Part shown: piece by piece, positions 54,338-64,000 of the stretch
How the letters are laid out: every line of letters begins with the position of its first letter
Numbering within the stretch: the stretch's first letter is position 1
From: Phyto melanocephala
Lineage: Eukaryota > Arthropoda > Insecta > Diptera > Rhinophoridae
Length of the DNA: 64,000 bases
NCBI GenBank assembly: GCA_941918925.1
Contig: OW799234.1
Span: forward strand, 85,138,497 to 85,202,496
Reading direction: 5' to 3'
Notes under the pieces: generated by a model
What the model was told of the DNA's origin: nothing
Seen by the model: the letters and a program-made list of their open reading frames with translations, nothing else
Database searches by the model: none
Made by a program: the position numbers and the translations under genes

Positions 54338-55519
54338 GTATGGCGCCCAAACGAAAGAGCGACGGCTTAAAGCTGTTTGAAAAGGATAATGTGTATGAGA
54401 CCTGGACACAGCGAAATAGACCATTAGAAAAAAATCAATAGACTCAGCGATTTCTGTTATCCTTTTAAACTTTATCTCTAGACAGGACCTGTAGCCTTTC
54501 TGTAATAGTTTTTTTTGCGGGAGTAAGTTGTACTAGGAAATAATAGGGATATGGTTTTGAGGGAAACACGATCGTCACATATGAGAATTAGCAGAGGTTC
54601 ATAAGAGTAGATAAAGAGAAGAATACCTTATTAGTACGTTCTGTTAGTTTGATTTCGCAATTTGATTATATTAATTATTAAAAAGTTATTAAAGTCTAGT
54701 TTACGAACCTGTAAAGGATAGATATCAACAGCCACTCAACCGTAGTTTGAAGTCTGTAGTGTTGATATGTTCTTAACAGGCCAGTGATTGTTTTTTGTTA
54801 TAGTCAATGTGTAGACTGGAATTTATGAATTCATCAGATATTTGGTTGACTTATGGATATCGGTGTTGTTGCCAGAGAGTAATGTATATCCGCACTCATC
54901 ACTGTCTATTTAGCCACCCCTGATTAAAGTTGTAATCGGAAATCTATTGGAAACGAAATTTTTATTATTATTTTTTTTAAACAAATATAAAGGCTTCAAT
55001 TAGAGATTTATCTCAGATTTTAATAGTAAGACTTTTATTCGTTTATACACAATTATTCTCATTTAATTTTCGTAGTTCCATATCTGTGAAAATATTCATA
55101 TATTAATTAATTTTTTTTATCAAATTATAGATTTAAAATATTTAAGTTATTTATTTATTTTATTTATTTTTTTTTATTAAGACTGCTTAGTTTTTTTTTA
55201 AGATTTTATTGCAATATTTTATAATTTATTTAGTTATTGGGTAGTTATTTTTTTTTATTTTTGTATTGTATATTAGATTTATTTAATGTTTTATCATTTT
55301 TATAAGATTTTTTTTTTTTTTGTCTGATTAGTTTGTATTTTATATAATTTTTTTTTTGTATTATTTAGATTTTATTATATTCATTCTAATTTTTGTTTGT
55401 TTGTTTTATGATTTTGTTGCAATTTAATCTCATACCAAAATAATAGGCAATTTTCTTATCTAGTTGTGTTAAGATAAAGAAAAAAAAAGAATACAGGTTG
55501 ATTTGTTTTGTATTTGGTA
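54338..55519 (+). other. Untranslated leader of the gypsy element
   Basis: About 1.18 kb between LTR and gag, with no long frame and many T runs. Expected to hold packaging and dimerisation signals, which I cannot point to. Confidence 0.6.
54341..54350 (+). other. Primer-binding site, tRNA-Lys type
   Basis: TGGCGCCCAA starts 3 nt after the 5' LTR. It complements a tRNA 3' end TTGGGCGCCA, as in insect tRNA-Lys. Pairing beyond 10 nt weakens. Confidence 0.65.
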
Positions 55520-57037
55520 ATGAATAGAGAAACGAGGTCTCGGTCTGGTCAGAGAAAACGAACAATACAAGACACAAATTTTAATAATTCAATTGATTTG
55601 CAAATTAAACAGCGTAGGTACGAGGACAAGATGTCCACCAATGGCGGAAGAATTAAAGATTTGTCAGGAACTATAAATACTGTACCAAAAGGTTCCGCAA
55701 ATCCGGCAGTTAGTCAGACAGATTCTGATCAAGTTCCACCTATAAATTTTCCGGTCGATACCAGGATCAGGGATCTAGTAGTAGGAGAGACACTTGCTAC
55801 GCAAAGGGCACTAGAGGAGAGAATGCAACAAATGGTGCAAAATGAAATAGGGGAAGTTAGAAAGACTGTAGGGGAACTGGCAAAGGCCATACAGAATCTT
55901 ACAAGGCTGACATCTCAGTCGTCCCAGTCGGTTGCTCCAAATGCTGTGGAGGCTACACCGGCTAGTAATGCGAATCCTGCTGAAGTTAATATTATAAGAA
56001 GCAGTTTAGAGAGTAATAGGTTATACATACCCCATGGAAATCTTGGAGAAGCACCAGATCCGGTCCATTTTATGCCGAACCATTCAGTCCCCGGTATTAG
56101 TCCAAACTGTCTGGCGCGTAAGGATAATAGGGCAGTTTCTAATGGAGATATAGCTTTCGATTTTCGGCAAATTAGAATTGACAAGTTAGGTATTGTATTT
56201 GATAATAGGTCCATGAATATTGATGATTTTATTTTCCGGTTAGAGCATTTAAAGACTCATTATAGTATCCCAGATGCAGAAGTTGTCAGGGATTTTCATC
56301 TCTTGGTTTCGGGGGCAGTGAAGGATTGGTATTGGTCTTTTGTAGGTATTCATGGCCTAACGGAGTGGCCGGTACTACGTCACGCTTTGCTCGCCCAATA
56401 CCAAATACCACGATCTAATTTCGAGGTGATGAGAGATCTAGTAGAAAGAAAACAACAACATAATGAGACGATTGATATGTTCTTCAATGCAATGAATAAA
56501 CTCAGAACAAAACTTACACAAGCAATGCCTGAGTATGATATGATTAAAATCATGAAACGGAATGTGAATCCGAATTTAGCTAAAATCATATATCCATTAT
56601 CAGTATCTTCGGTAGAGCAATTGCGCATAGAATGCAATGAGGCAGAACGAAATTTTCCCAGGAAGGAAATGCGCAATGTAGCACCACAATTTCGGGTAAA
56701 TAGACAAATTAATGAAGTATATTGTGAAACAAATGATTATCCACTGAGTGAAGAAAATTTAAATCCAGAAATTGTAGAAGTAGAAGCATTGCGAGTAGGG
56801 CAGCAACAATATCAACAACAAAAACAACCTCTTATATGTTGGAATTGTAGAATTACAGGCCATGTATTTATGGAATGTCCAGATGAGCAGAGATCGCTGT
56901 TCTGCTACAAATGCGGTAGGCCAAATGTCACCACTCCTAAATGCCCACTGTGTCAGCAAAAAAATGGCAAGAATGGCGTGGGGATGACAGGGGACTCGCG
57001 CCAGAAGGAAACCCTTGCATCAAATCGAACAGAATAA
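55520..57037 (+). CDS. gag: Gag polyprotein of the gypsy element
   Basis: 505 residues from ATG 55520, forming the virus-like particle that carries the element's RNA in the cytoplasm. The N-terminal 120 residues are basic then polar. The middle (about 230-400) is the helical capsid region, with features such as FIFRLEHLKTHYSI, WYWSFVG and LVERKQQHNETIDMFF. The tail has a CX2CX4HX4C zinc knuckle at 440-453 (CWNC..H..C) plus a second Cys cluster CYKCGRPN..CPLC. The frame extends a few codons upstream without ATG, so 55520 is the first ATG. It overlaps pol by 97 nt and ends TAA at 57035. Confidence 0.93.
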   Translation: MNRETRSRSGQRKRTIQDTNFNNSIDLQIKQRRYEDKMSTNGGRIKDLSGTINTVPKGSANPAVSQTDSDQVPPINFPVDTRIRDLVVGETLATQRALEERMQQMVQNEIGEVRKTVGELAKAIQNLTRLTSQSSQSVAPNAVEATPASNANPAEVNIIRSSLESNRLYIPHGNLGEAPDPVHFMPNHSVPGISPNCLARKDNRAVSNGDIAFDFRQIRIDKLGIVFDNRSMNIDDFIFRLEHLKTHYSIPDAEVVRDFHLLVSGAVKDWYWSFVGIHGLTEWPVLRHALLAQYQIPRSNFEVMRDLVERKQQHNETIDMFFNAMNKLRTKLTQAMPEYDMIKIMKRNVNPNLAKIIYPLSVSSVEQLRIECNEAERNFPRKEMRNVAPQFRVNRQINEVYCETNDYPLSEENLNPEIVEVEALRVGQQQYQQQKQPLICWNCRITGHVFMECPDEQRSLFCYKCGRPNVTTPKCPLCQQKNGKNGVGMTGDSRQKETLASNRTE

Positions 57038-60000
57038 ATTCGCCTGAAAATAATAAATTTAAATTAATTGAACAGATTCGAAAAGCGAATAATAATGAAA
57101 ATATATCTAAGTTTAGACATTATTTACCATTAGCATTTAGACAGGAGAACTATGATAGAGTCCGGAGTGAAATATTTGGAGACAAATTGAGCAGAAAAGT
57201 TTTATCTAATAAAGTGAGGAAAATAAGAAAATTTTATGAACGGCGATGCATGAGAAGGAAAATATTAGAAGCAATTCAAAGTTCAAGCAAAAAGTGTAAC
57301 GATCCGAGAATTTTTGTTAATGTGCAGATATTAGGTAAGAAAATAAGAGGGCTTTTAGATTCAGGGGCATCGGTTAGTATACTTGGAAGAGGGTGTAGGG
57401 AAATAATTGATAAGTTAGGTTTGAATGTTCACCCTATGTTAACCAATGTAAAGACTGCTGGTGGACAGCAATACCGTTTACTTGGGAAAACGAATGTGAA
57501 TGTTAAATTTAAGGATCGATACCATTCATTGACACTTTTTCTTTGCCCCGATTTAGAGCAGGAACTATATTTAGGTATAGACTTCTGGGAAAAGTTTGAA
57601 TTAATACCGAAGGCAGTTAGAGTAGATGAGATTAATTGGGATAAGTTACAGCATAGTTTTGATGGCAAAGATATAGGTTATAAGATGAATCCACATGTAC
57701 TAACAATAGATGAGCAGAAAAAACTGGATGAGGTAATTGGTTTGTTCAACACCTTTGAAAGAGACGGGTTAGGGATAACACCCCTGGAGAAACACAATAT
57801 TATATTGGTTGAAGGCTCGGTACCCGTCAAAGATCGTCATTATCCCATATCGCCGGCAGTCCAAGAAATAACCTACAAAGAGATTGATACAATGCTAAAA
57901 CTTAATGTAATTGAGGAAAGTGAAAGTCCATGGAGTAACCGGACAACTCTAGTACGCAAGCCTGGAAAGAACCGCTTCTGTTTAGATGCCCGAAAACTAA
58001 ATAAGTTGACCGTAAAGGATGCATATCCATTGCAAAATATTGATGGAATACTAAGCCGTATTGAGGAAACATATTATATAAGCAGTGTTGATTTAAAGTA
58101 CGCATTCTGGCAGATTGAATTAGATGAAAAGAGTAAACCGTATACAGCCTTCACAGTTCCGGGACGGCCTCTGTATCAGTTCAGAGTCATGCCGTTCGGG
58201 CTTTGTAATGCTGCCCAACGCCTGTGTAGGCTAATGGATAAAGTCGTGCCGCAACGAATAAAACAGAATGTTTTTATCTACTTGGACGATTTATTAGTAA
58301 TTTCCAGTACGTTTGATGAACACATGCGATTATTAGAGGAGGTAGCAAAATGTCTAAGAGAAGCTAATCTTACTATTGGTTTAAAAAAATCGCATTTCTG
58401 TTTTAAGGAACTAAAATATCTAGGATTCATTATAGGTGGTGGCATGCTAAAAACAGATCCAGATAAGGTAAATGCCATAAGAAATATTAAAGCACCTAAA
58501 TCGTCACGAGAAGTGAGAAGCTTTCTTGGAACGGCTGGTTGGTATAGACGATTCATCAAGGATTTCGCTACAATAGCTGCACCACTAACCAATACTTTAA
58601 AAAAATCAAAGAAATTTATGTTGACACCAGAAGCATTAGAGTCATTTAATAAGTTAAAAAGAGCTTTAACGACGGCACCTGTTTTGAGACATCCTGATTT
58701 CACGAAACGGTTTTACATACAGTGTGATGCTTCAGATTACGGTATAGGGGCTGTATTATATCAATTGGGTATAAATGATGAGGAACACCCAATTGCCTTT
58801 TATTCCCAAAAGTTAAATGCCTGTCAACGAAAATATAGCGTAACGGAGAAAGAATGCCTGGCAGCAGTGATGGCGATAAAAAAATTTAGAGCATATGTTG
58901 AGATGATGCCTTTTACCGTTATTACGGATCACGCCAGTCTGAAGTGGTTGATGACACTTAAGGATCTTAGTGGAAGGTTAGCTCGATGGTCACTTCAACT
59001 GCAGGCATACGATTTTGACATTCAACACCGAAAAGGCTCAGATAATGTAGTTGCTGATATGCTTTCTAGAGCACCTCAAGAGGGTAGTTTTATGGTAGAG
59101 GAAATAGAAAATGATGATTTCTTGGATTTCGAAACAACTGAGTTTGAAAGCGAAGAATATATGGAACTGATTAAAAATATTATGGAAAATGAAAATAATT
59201 TGCCTGATGTGAAAATTGTTGATGGTAAAATATATAAAAAGACGTTTGTGGATATTACTCTTGGTGAACAATATGCATGGAAACTGTGGGTTCCCCCAAA
59301 TATAACATGTACCATTATCGAAAAAGCGCACACTGAAAATATAGCAGCTCATGGTGGAATAGCCAAAACGCTTGAAAGAGTGAAACGTTTCTTCTACTGG
59401 CCAAGGATGACAATTCAGGTTAAAGAATATGTAAATTCGTGTCAAACTTGTAAGGAAGTCAAACCTGCTAATCGAAATCTAATGCCTGAAATTGGACAAG
59501 AGGTTATCACAGAACGGCCATTCCAAAAATTGTACGTTGATTTTTTGGGGAAGTATCCAAGATCAAAAAATGGAAACTGCTATATTTTTATAGTAGTGGA
59601 TCATTTTTCAAAGTTCACGTTCCTAAAAGCCATGAGAGAAGCTACTGCAAATAAGGTGGTCACATTTTTAGTAAACGAAATATTTCATAAATTCGGAGTG
59701 CCCGAAACGATCCACACAGACAATGGTGTACAATTTTTATCACAAAGCTTCCAGAAAATGATTCAAGCATATAAAATTCAGCACATCAAAACAGCTTTTT
59801 ACAGCCCACAATCAAATGCGGCCGAAAGGGTTAATCAATCGGTACTAAATGCTATCAGAGCTTATCTCAATGAGGATCATCGCGATTGGGATATGTATTT
59901 GTCTGAAATAGAGTGTGCTTTACGAACATCGGTACATTCCGCTATAGGGGTAACGCCATTTTTCGCTCTTTTCGGATACCACATGTTTTCTAGTGGATCT

Positions 60001-60357
60001 GATTATAAATTAGCCAGGAAGTTAAAATCGCTTTCAGATTTGGAGGTGCAAAGTTTAAGGAAGAATGAAAAATTAGAGTTAATAAGAGAGCAAATTAAAC
60101 ATAACATGCATAAGGCATACGAAAGGAGCGCGGAGCGATATAATAAACGCGCAAGGCACGTAAAATTTGTACCTGGTCAGGAGGTGTTTAGACGCAATAA
60201 TATTTTAAGTAGTTTTGAGAAAAATCGAAATGCCAAATTTTGTAAGAAATTTATAAAGTGTAGAATACTGAAGCCAATAGGCAACAATATGTATGAGCTC
60301 GAGAATATGCAGGGGAAATCAATAGGAGTTTATCATTCAAAGGACCTTAAAGTTTAG
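56941..60357 (+). CDS. pol: Pol polyprotein: protease, RT, RNase H, integrase
   Basis: 1138 codons open in the -1 frame relative to gag; translation probably comes from frameshifting and not the listed ATG. Domains in order: retropepsin with LLDSGASVSIL (D142 region); reverse transcriptase with FRVMPFGLCNAA and catalytic YLDD (447-450); RNase H with CDASDYGIGAVLY and TDHASLKWL; and integrase. The integrase has its zinc-binding H..H..CX2C (AHGGIAKT, SCQTCKEV) and a core with D867, D927 (HTDNG) and E962, i.e. DD35E. A C-terminal GPY/F-like region follows. Domain order, with integrase last, is that of Ty3/gypsy. No stop or frameshift interrupts it. Confidence 0.95.
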   Translation: MPTVSAKKWQEWRGDDRGLAPEGNPCIKSNRINSPENNKFKLIEQIRKANNNENISKFRHYLPLAFRQENYDRVRSEIFGDKLSRKVLSNKVRKIRKFYERRCMRRKILEAIQSSSKKCNDPRIFVNVQILGKKIRGLLDSGASVSILGRGCREIIDKLGLNVHPMLTNVKTAGGQQYRLLGKTNVNVKFKDRYHSLTLFLCPDLEQELYLGIDFWEKFELIPKAVRVDEINWDKLQHSFDGKDIGYKMNPHVLTIDEQKKLDEVIGLFNTFERDGLGITPLEKHNIILVEGSVPVKDRHYPISPAVQEITYKEIDTMLKLNVIEESESPWSNRTTLVRKPGKNRFCLDARKLNKLTVKDAYPLQNIDGILSRIEETYYISSVDLKYAFWQIELDEKSKPYTAFTVPGRPLYQFRVMPFGLCNAAQRLCRLMDKVVPQRIKQNVFIYLDDLLVISSTFDEHMRLLEEVAKCLREANLTIGLKKSHFCFKELKYLGFIIGGGMLKTDPDKVNAIRNIKAPKSSREVRSFLGTAGWYRRFIKDFATIAAPLTNTLKKSKKFMLTPEALESFNKLKRALTTAPVLRHPDFTKRFYIQCDASDYGIGAVLYQLGINDEEHPIAFYSQKLNACQRKYSVTEKECLAAVMAIKKFRAYVEMMPFTVITDHASLKWLMTLKDLSGRLARWSLQLQAYDFDIQHRKGSDNVVADMLSRAPQEGSFMVEEIENDDFLDFETTEFESEEYMELIKNIMENENNLPDVKIVDGKIYKKTFVDITLGEQYAWKLWVPPNITCTIIEKAHTENIAAHGGIAKTLERVKRFFYWPRMTIQVKEYVNSCQTCKEVKPANRNLMPEIGQEVITERPFQKLYVDFLGKYPRSKNGNCYIFIVVDHFSKFTFLKAMREATANKVVTFLVNEIFHKFGVPETIHTDNGVQFLSQSFQKMIQAYKIQHIKTAFYSPQSNAAERVNQSVLNAIRAYLNEDHRDWDMYLSEIECALRTSVHSAIGVTPFFALFGYHMFSSGSDYKLARKLKSLSDLEVQSLRKNEKLELIREQIKHNMHKAYERSAERYNKRARHVKFVPGQEVFRRNNILSSFEKNRNAKFCKKFIKCRILKPIGNNMYELENMQGKSIGVYHSKDLKV
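56959..56965 (+). promoter_or_regulatory. Candidate -1 ribosomal frameshift site AAAAAAT
   Basis: In the gag frame this reads A-AAA-AAT, which fits the X-XXY-YYZ slippery pattern. A one-base backward slip joins gag directly to the pol frame at the position where the two frames overlap. A downstream pseudoknot was not modelled. Confidence 0.6.
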
Positions 60358-61236
60358 GCGATAATATTATTGGTAACTGAGCTGTGATAAAAGGTAGCTA
60401 TGTGCAATATTATAACATAATGAAGGCAGACTATACGACTTCAGCATTTTGTTTTGAATTATTTCATGTAGTATACTTTTGTTTTAGTTTACGTCATGTG
60501 TTGTTTTTTTTTTGCCTGTGATATAACTACATAGTACCTAATTTTTTTTTTTTCATACCTGACTGTATTAATGAGACGGCTTGATAATATCCATTGTACC
60601 TGATTTTTATTCACCATTATTTGTGTTGTAGATAGATTTTGTTCTTCGTAGCTTATAATTATTTAATAAATGTTGCCATCAAACACAATGATTTGGAAAG
60701 GAAAAAAACCTGAAAGAGAAAAGAAAAAAAAAGGCACAAAGCGAAAATCATTAATTATCTAATTCAATATTAACTTATCTGAACATGTAAAGGAAAACGC
60801 GATCTCAATTCTTTGATGAATTAACTGGTATTTAATGAGGTAACAAGTTCTGTGATATCACATATTATATAGTGAACAAAATTTAGTCTTAGGGTGATAA
60901 GTCAAACTGATGGCAAAGGAGAATGTACGATTGTTTTTCCCGTGTTTGGATTGTTGTATTTGGTATTATTGGGGTGCCATAGAATTGTTATTTTTTTTGT
61001 ATCATACTTAGCTCTTAGTGTAGTTTGTGAGCAGGTAGAATACATGAAAATTTTTTTTGTTGTCCATAGTGTTGGGTTAAAAAAAAAATTTTATTACGTT
61101 CACACCTGAATATTGCCCGGCTGAGACTTCAGGGCGTGAGAGTTCCCCACGTTGGTGTTAAGTACGAAGGTTGAAACTTGCCACGCACACCATCCTTTTA
61201 GTTGTTATGAGGAGAGAAATGAAAAGAATGGTGTAT
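60358..61236 (+). other. 3' tail of the gypsy element without env
   Basis: 879 bp between pol and the 3' LTR. The longest frame is about 71 codons with no envelope-like features, so this is not an errantivirus. A purine-rich stretch GAGGAGAGAAATGAAAAG (61207-61231 region) near the LTR is a weak polypurine-tract candidate. Confidence 0.6.
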
Positions 61237-63486
61237 TGTTGCGGTGGCCGAGGATGTTTTTTTGTTGTGCATGTGTGGCTTGTGGTAGCAGGGAGCGATT
61301 GCACATTGTGGTGTTGTTTAGGGTGGTGGATGGTTTTTGTGGCCTAGGGTTCGAATTCGGAATGGTCTGCCTTTTTGGTTTAATGGGGATTGCCAGTCCG
61401 CAGCAGACCATGGCAACGGGGGGGAAACCTTGTGTGTGCGACCGCCCGAATAAACGGATCGCAGTTAAGCCCGCCGTTTTATTAATCCTAGGAAAAAGAA
61501 AAAAGAAGGAAAAGTAATTAGTATTATGTATTTATTTTCAAAGGAACAATACTTACCAGTATCAACGAATGAAACTCAAAAGTGGTTGTTTTGAGAACAT
61601 ATGTTAGTTAGTGTTGGTAAACGTACGAAGATTCGTGTCGACTAGGTTGTTATTGTGAATGTTCTGTATTTTACAGTAGGGCACGTAGTAAGTTTTAGTG
61701 AATGAATTTATTCTTTTTGTATTGATCGTTATTTTTGTAATTTGTATTTTAACTGGTATATTATAAGGGGAAGATAGTTATGAGTTTTATGGATAGAAAG
61801 GGACAAATATTTCGGTGTGTAACTGGGACAATTAGAGTTTTGAATAAAGATATATAAACTAAATATGGTTCCGCTGGAAAGATTAAACCAAGGGCAGACT
61901 TGGCTAGTTTTTTTTTGGGAATTTCATAACAGTTTTGTGCATTGAAGAGTCAAGTTTAAATTTTGAGTAGTATTGCCAAAAAAGTTAACAAACAAAAATA
62001 TTTGTTTTACTTGTTTAAAAATTTATTTTAAATTTTGTGATTCGATAAATATCTTTTTTTAGTTGGGAAGATAGTATTTAAGGTGAGGAAGGTGATTTAA
62101 TTTTGTTGCGGGAAAGTTAATTAGAGTGTTGTGTGTGTTTCTGTTTTTTTTTTATTTAAGGAAGCGGTGGAAGTTTACGCCACGTAAATATAAAAGGAGA
62201 AATAAAAATAATTAGTAGAGTCCTTGGATAAGAAGATTGCCAGTTTGGAGTGTGGAAAAAGGACTGGCGCTTCTTGGAGGTGGTACCGTGGAGGTTTTAC
62301 ATTTAGTTTTTTTTTTGGAAAGTTGCAAGAATATTTATATATATACCAGGTAACCTTAAATAAGAAAAAATAATAGAACCGCTACGAGCAAAAGAAAAAG
62401 GAGGCCATATTGTTGGCGCTTTCGCCATTATATGTACATACATATACTTATGAGAAGTAGAAGAAATCTTCCATTTTTACCTGGATTAAATCATACTCCA
62501 TTATATTTAAAAAAATAATTTTTTTTTTTTTTTTTTGCGTTTTGGATTTTAAATAATTTTGGTCAATAACTTTTTTTTTAAATTAGTTGTAGTTTAGTCA
62601 TTGCTTCAATTGTGTTAATTTTTTTTTATGTATTATATTAGTCATAGTTTATATATATTTTTATTTTTTTATATTATTTGTATCTTCTTTTTATTAAAGA
62701 TATTTCAGTTTGTTTTTGCTTTTCAAATATGCATGTTTTTTGTTAAATTTTACTTACAAGCCCGTCTAAGTTTCTAGTTAAAAAAAATAATATATATTAA
62801 AAACATTTTTTTTAAAGATTTTAGAGAGCTCTTTCAAATCAGGATAGAAGTCATATAAGTAGTAGTTAGTCCCACCGTTGACAGAGAGATAGGTATTGTG
62901 AGTGAAATAGAACAGGAATATATACATATATATTGAGAAGTAAAATCCATTCGAGTTTGTTTTTTTTTTGTGGCGTTAAAGGCCAAATAAAATTGTAAAG
63001 TTTGAAAGTCACTAATAATTTTAAAATTTATTCGTTATATTTTCTTGTGTTTGTTAACCGTTTTTTTTTATTTTATAAACTAAATTTATTGTGATAATCT
63101 TTAGAATTAAGAATAAATTTTTTTTTGTTAATATAATGTATTGAAATTAAGTAATTAGAAAAATATGAAGGTGTGAATTAATTTGGATTGGGGTGGTGAA
63201 TTAAGGTAAGTGATGAGGGTAGGCGGATTTATGGGGTCATCATAACATGAGGTGGAGTATTGTTGACCATGGTAGGGAAGGGCGGCTGGAGCTGACATCT
63301 GTCTCCTACAACACCGGTTTACCAGAATTATTTTTTTTGTTTAGATCACAGTTTTTTTTTGTTACCATTTTTTTTTATTGATGCAGATCTGGGCTAGGTT
63401 GATGGGAGGGACCTCCCCGAGATAGTCTTTGTGAAATATTTTTAGCCGGACACCAATCGTCCTAGTGCACTAAGGATCATGCAACA
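61237..63486 (+). repeat. 3' LTR of the gypsy element
   Basis: 2250 bp, nearly identical to 52091-54337. Ends GCAACA followed by the target duplication ACTT. Confidence 0.97.
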
Positions 63487-63577
63487 ACTTTATGGGGTCG
63501 GAAATGAAAATTGTAGAAATTTCACACGGAATGACAAACCTATATATACCCTTTTTCACTGTGTGAAGGGTATAAAA
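63487..63577 (-). mobile_element. HINE-B head module, right remainder
   Basis: ACTTTATGGGGTCGGAAATG to GTGTGAAGGGTATAAAAAGG completes the copy cut at 52090. Confidence 0.9.
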
Positions 63578-63646
63578 AGGAAAATCCAAACAAAAGTGCA
63601 AAATATTATTAAATTTAAATTGTTTGTGAAATAAAGTTAGTTAACA

Positions 63647-63689
63647 ATGTCTACAGATGAAAGAATGGAACTGCCTGAATCTGGCGCAG
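63647..63689 (+). CDS. Possible first coding exon of a gene leaving the window
   Basis: ATG in the context AACAATG opens 14 codons (MSTDERMELPESGA plus one base) ending at a GTATAC donor after GCAG. The start context and the acidic N-terminus look genuine, but no downstream exon can be tied to it within 300 bp. Not recognised. The HINE-B/gypsy complex ends only 70 bp upstream of the ATG, so its promoter region has been invaded. Confidence 0.35.
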
Positions 63690-64000
63690 GTATACATACT
63701 TAAATACATATTTGCACATATGTATGTACATAGTTCCCATTAAACTTTTAACTAGAATCTTTATATTGATTTCCGGTCCAAGTGCTCAAAGTAATGTGGA
63801 ACTACATAATGACGTAATTCTCGACACAATGATGCTTTTAATTAATACCCCTATGGCGGTTCACCACTCAACTCAGTTTGGTTGTGTGAGAGTCAACCCA
63901 ACTTATGCACAACCAAACTCATTTTAGGTATTGTGATACTCAACTGTTTATAGTTGAGTTTGCTATAAAGTTGCCAACTTAAAATATCAAACTATCAACT
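63690..64000. other. Putative intron and repeat-like sequence at the right edge
   Basis: Contains the frame 63712-63927 without recognised motif. Also present are repeated, partly palindromic AACTCA/TGAGTT motifs (63868-63966) such as CCACTCAACTCAGTTTGG and GGTTGTGTGAGAG. Could be an unknown small element. Confidence 0.35.

Larger units (their letters stand above)
52091..63486 (+). mobile_element. Ty3/gypsy LTR retrotransposon, full-length and young
   Basis: 11,396 bp. LTRs at 52091-54337 (2247 bp) and 61237-63486 (2250 bp) begin TGTTGC and end GCAACA. They are flanked by the 4-bp duplication ACTT (52087-52090 and 63487-63490). Joining the flanks restores the HINE-B sequence TATACTTTATGGGGTCGG seen elsewhere. 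By eye the two LTRs differ by one substitution (G/C in AACAAAGAAAA versus AACAAACAAAA) and by a T run of 15 versus 18. Inside are a tRNA-Lys-type primer site, a 1.2-kb leader, gag, pol (protease-RT-RNase H-integrase order) and an 879-bp 3' tail with no env. The layout with 2-kb LTRs recalls the Ulysses/Osvaldo group, but that placement is a guess. Confidence 0.97.

Noticed and set aside
57429..59445. Minus-strand frames within the gypsy pol region
   Set aside because: Antisense shadows of pol.
60894..61109. 71-codon hydrophobic frame between pol and 3' LTR as an env remnant
   Set aside because: Too short, no signal peptide plus fusion or cysteine pattern, and a T-rich sequence that favours Phe/Val/Leu codons.

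Overview
This is an AT-rich, repeat-dense nuclear segment from a higher fly (Diptera). Intron-containing genes encode proteins very close to their Drosophila counterparts. The repeats include DINE-1/Helentron-like elements, mariner, hAT, piggyBac and PIF/Harbinger DNA transposons and a Ty3/gypsy LTR retrotransposon. A blow-fly-like (calyptrate) genome is my best guess, but the species cannot be read from the window. All family assignments rest on motif recognition, not on database searches.

Host genes, left to right: an Ant2-type ADP/ATP carrier (2611-4074, +); the 26S proteasome ATPase Rpt6 (16719-18048, +); a large low-complexity, probably nuclear protein of unknown function (35615-38794, -); the proteasome lid subunit Rpn12 (40795-41754, +), tail-to-tail with an NDUFV3-like complex I subunit (41844-42122, -); a C1orf131/DUF4602-like ribosome-biogenesis protein (44104-44643, -), head-to-head with Noc4 (45188-47914, +); and, at the right edge, a possible first coding exon of another gene (63647-63689, +).

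Most of the rest is mobile DNA, often several layers deep. A nearly complete PIF/Harbinger element (4853-8286) has 28-bp perfect terminal repeats, a four-exon DDE transposase with all catalytic residues, a convergent Myb/SANT-like partner gene, and a 50-bp perfect palindrome between them. A 4.8-kb hAT-like element (19015-23824) has an 8-bp target duplication and houses a tandem array of Helentron-like repeats. An 11.4-kb Ty3/gypsy element (52091-63486) has 2.25-kb LTRs that differ by one substitution and one homopolymer indel. It sits inside a Helentron-like repeat with a 4-bp target duplication.

Two Helentron-like families recur. I call them HINE-A (subterminal repeat ATACCCGCCACC) and HINE-B (ATACCCTTCAC). 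Both end in a stem-loop TTCGGC..GCCGAA followed by ..TCTTACTTG. Letters for the other unnamed families (C, D, E, F, G, H, I) are local labels. Functional themes among host genes are proteasome (Rpt6, Rpn12), mitochondrial energy metabolism (Ant2, NDUFV3-like) and small-subunit ribosome assembly (Noc4, C1orf131-like, sharing one divergent promoter).
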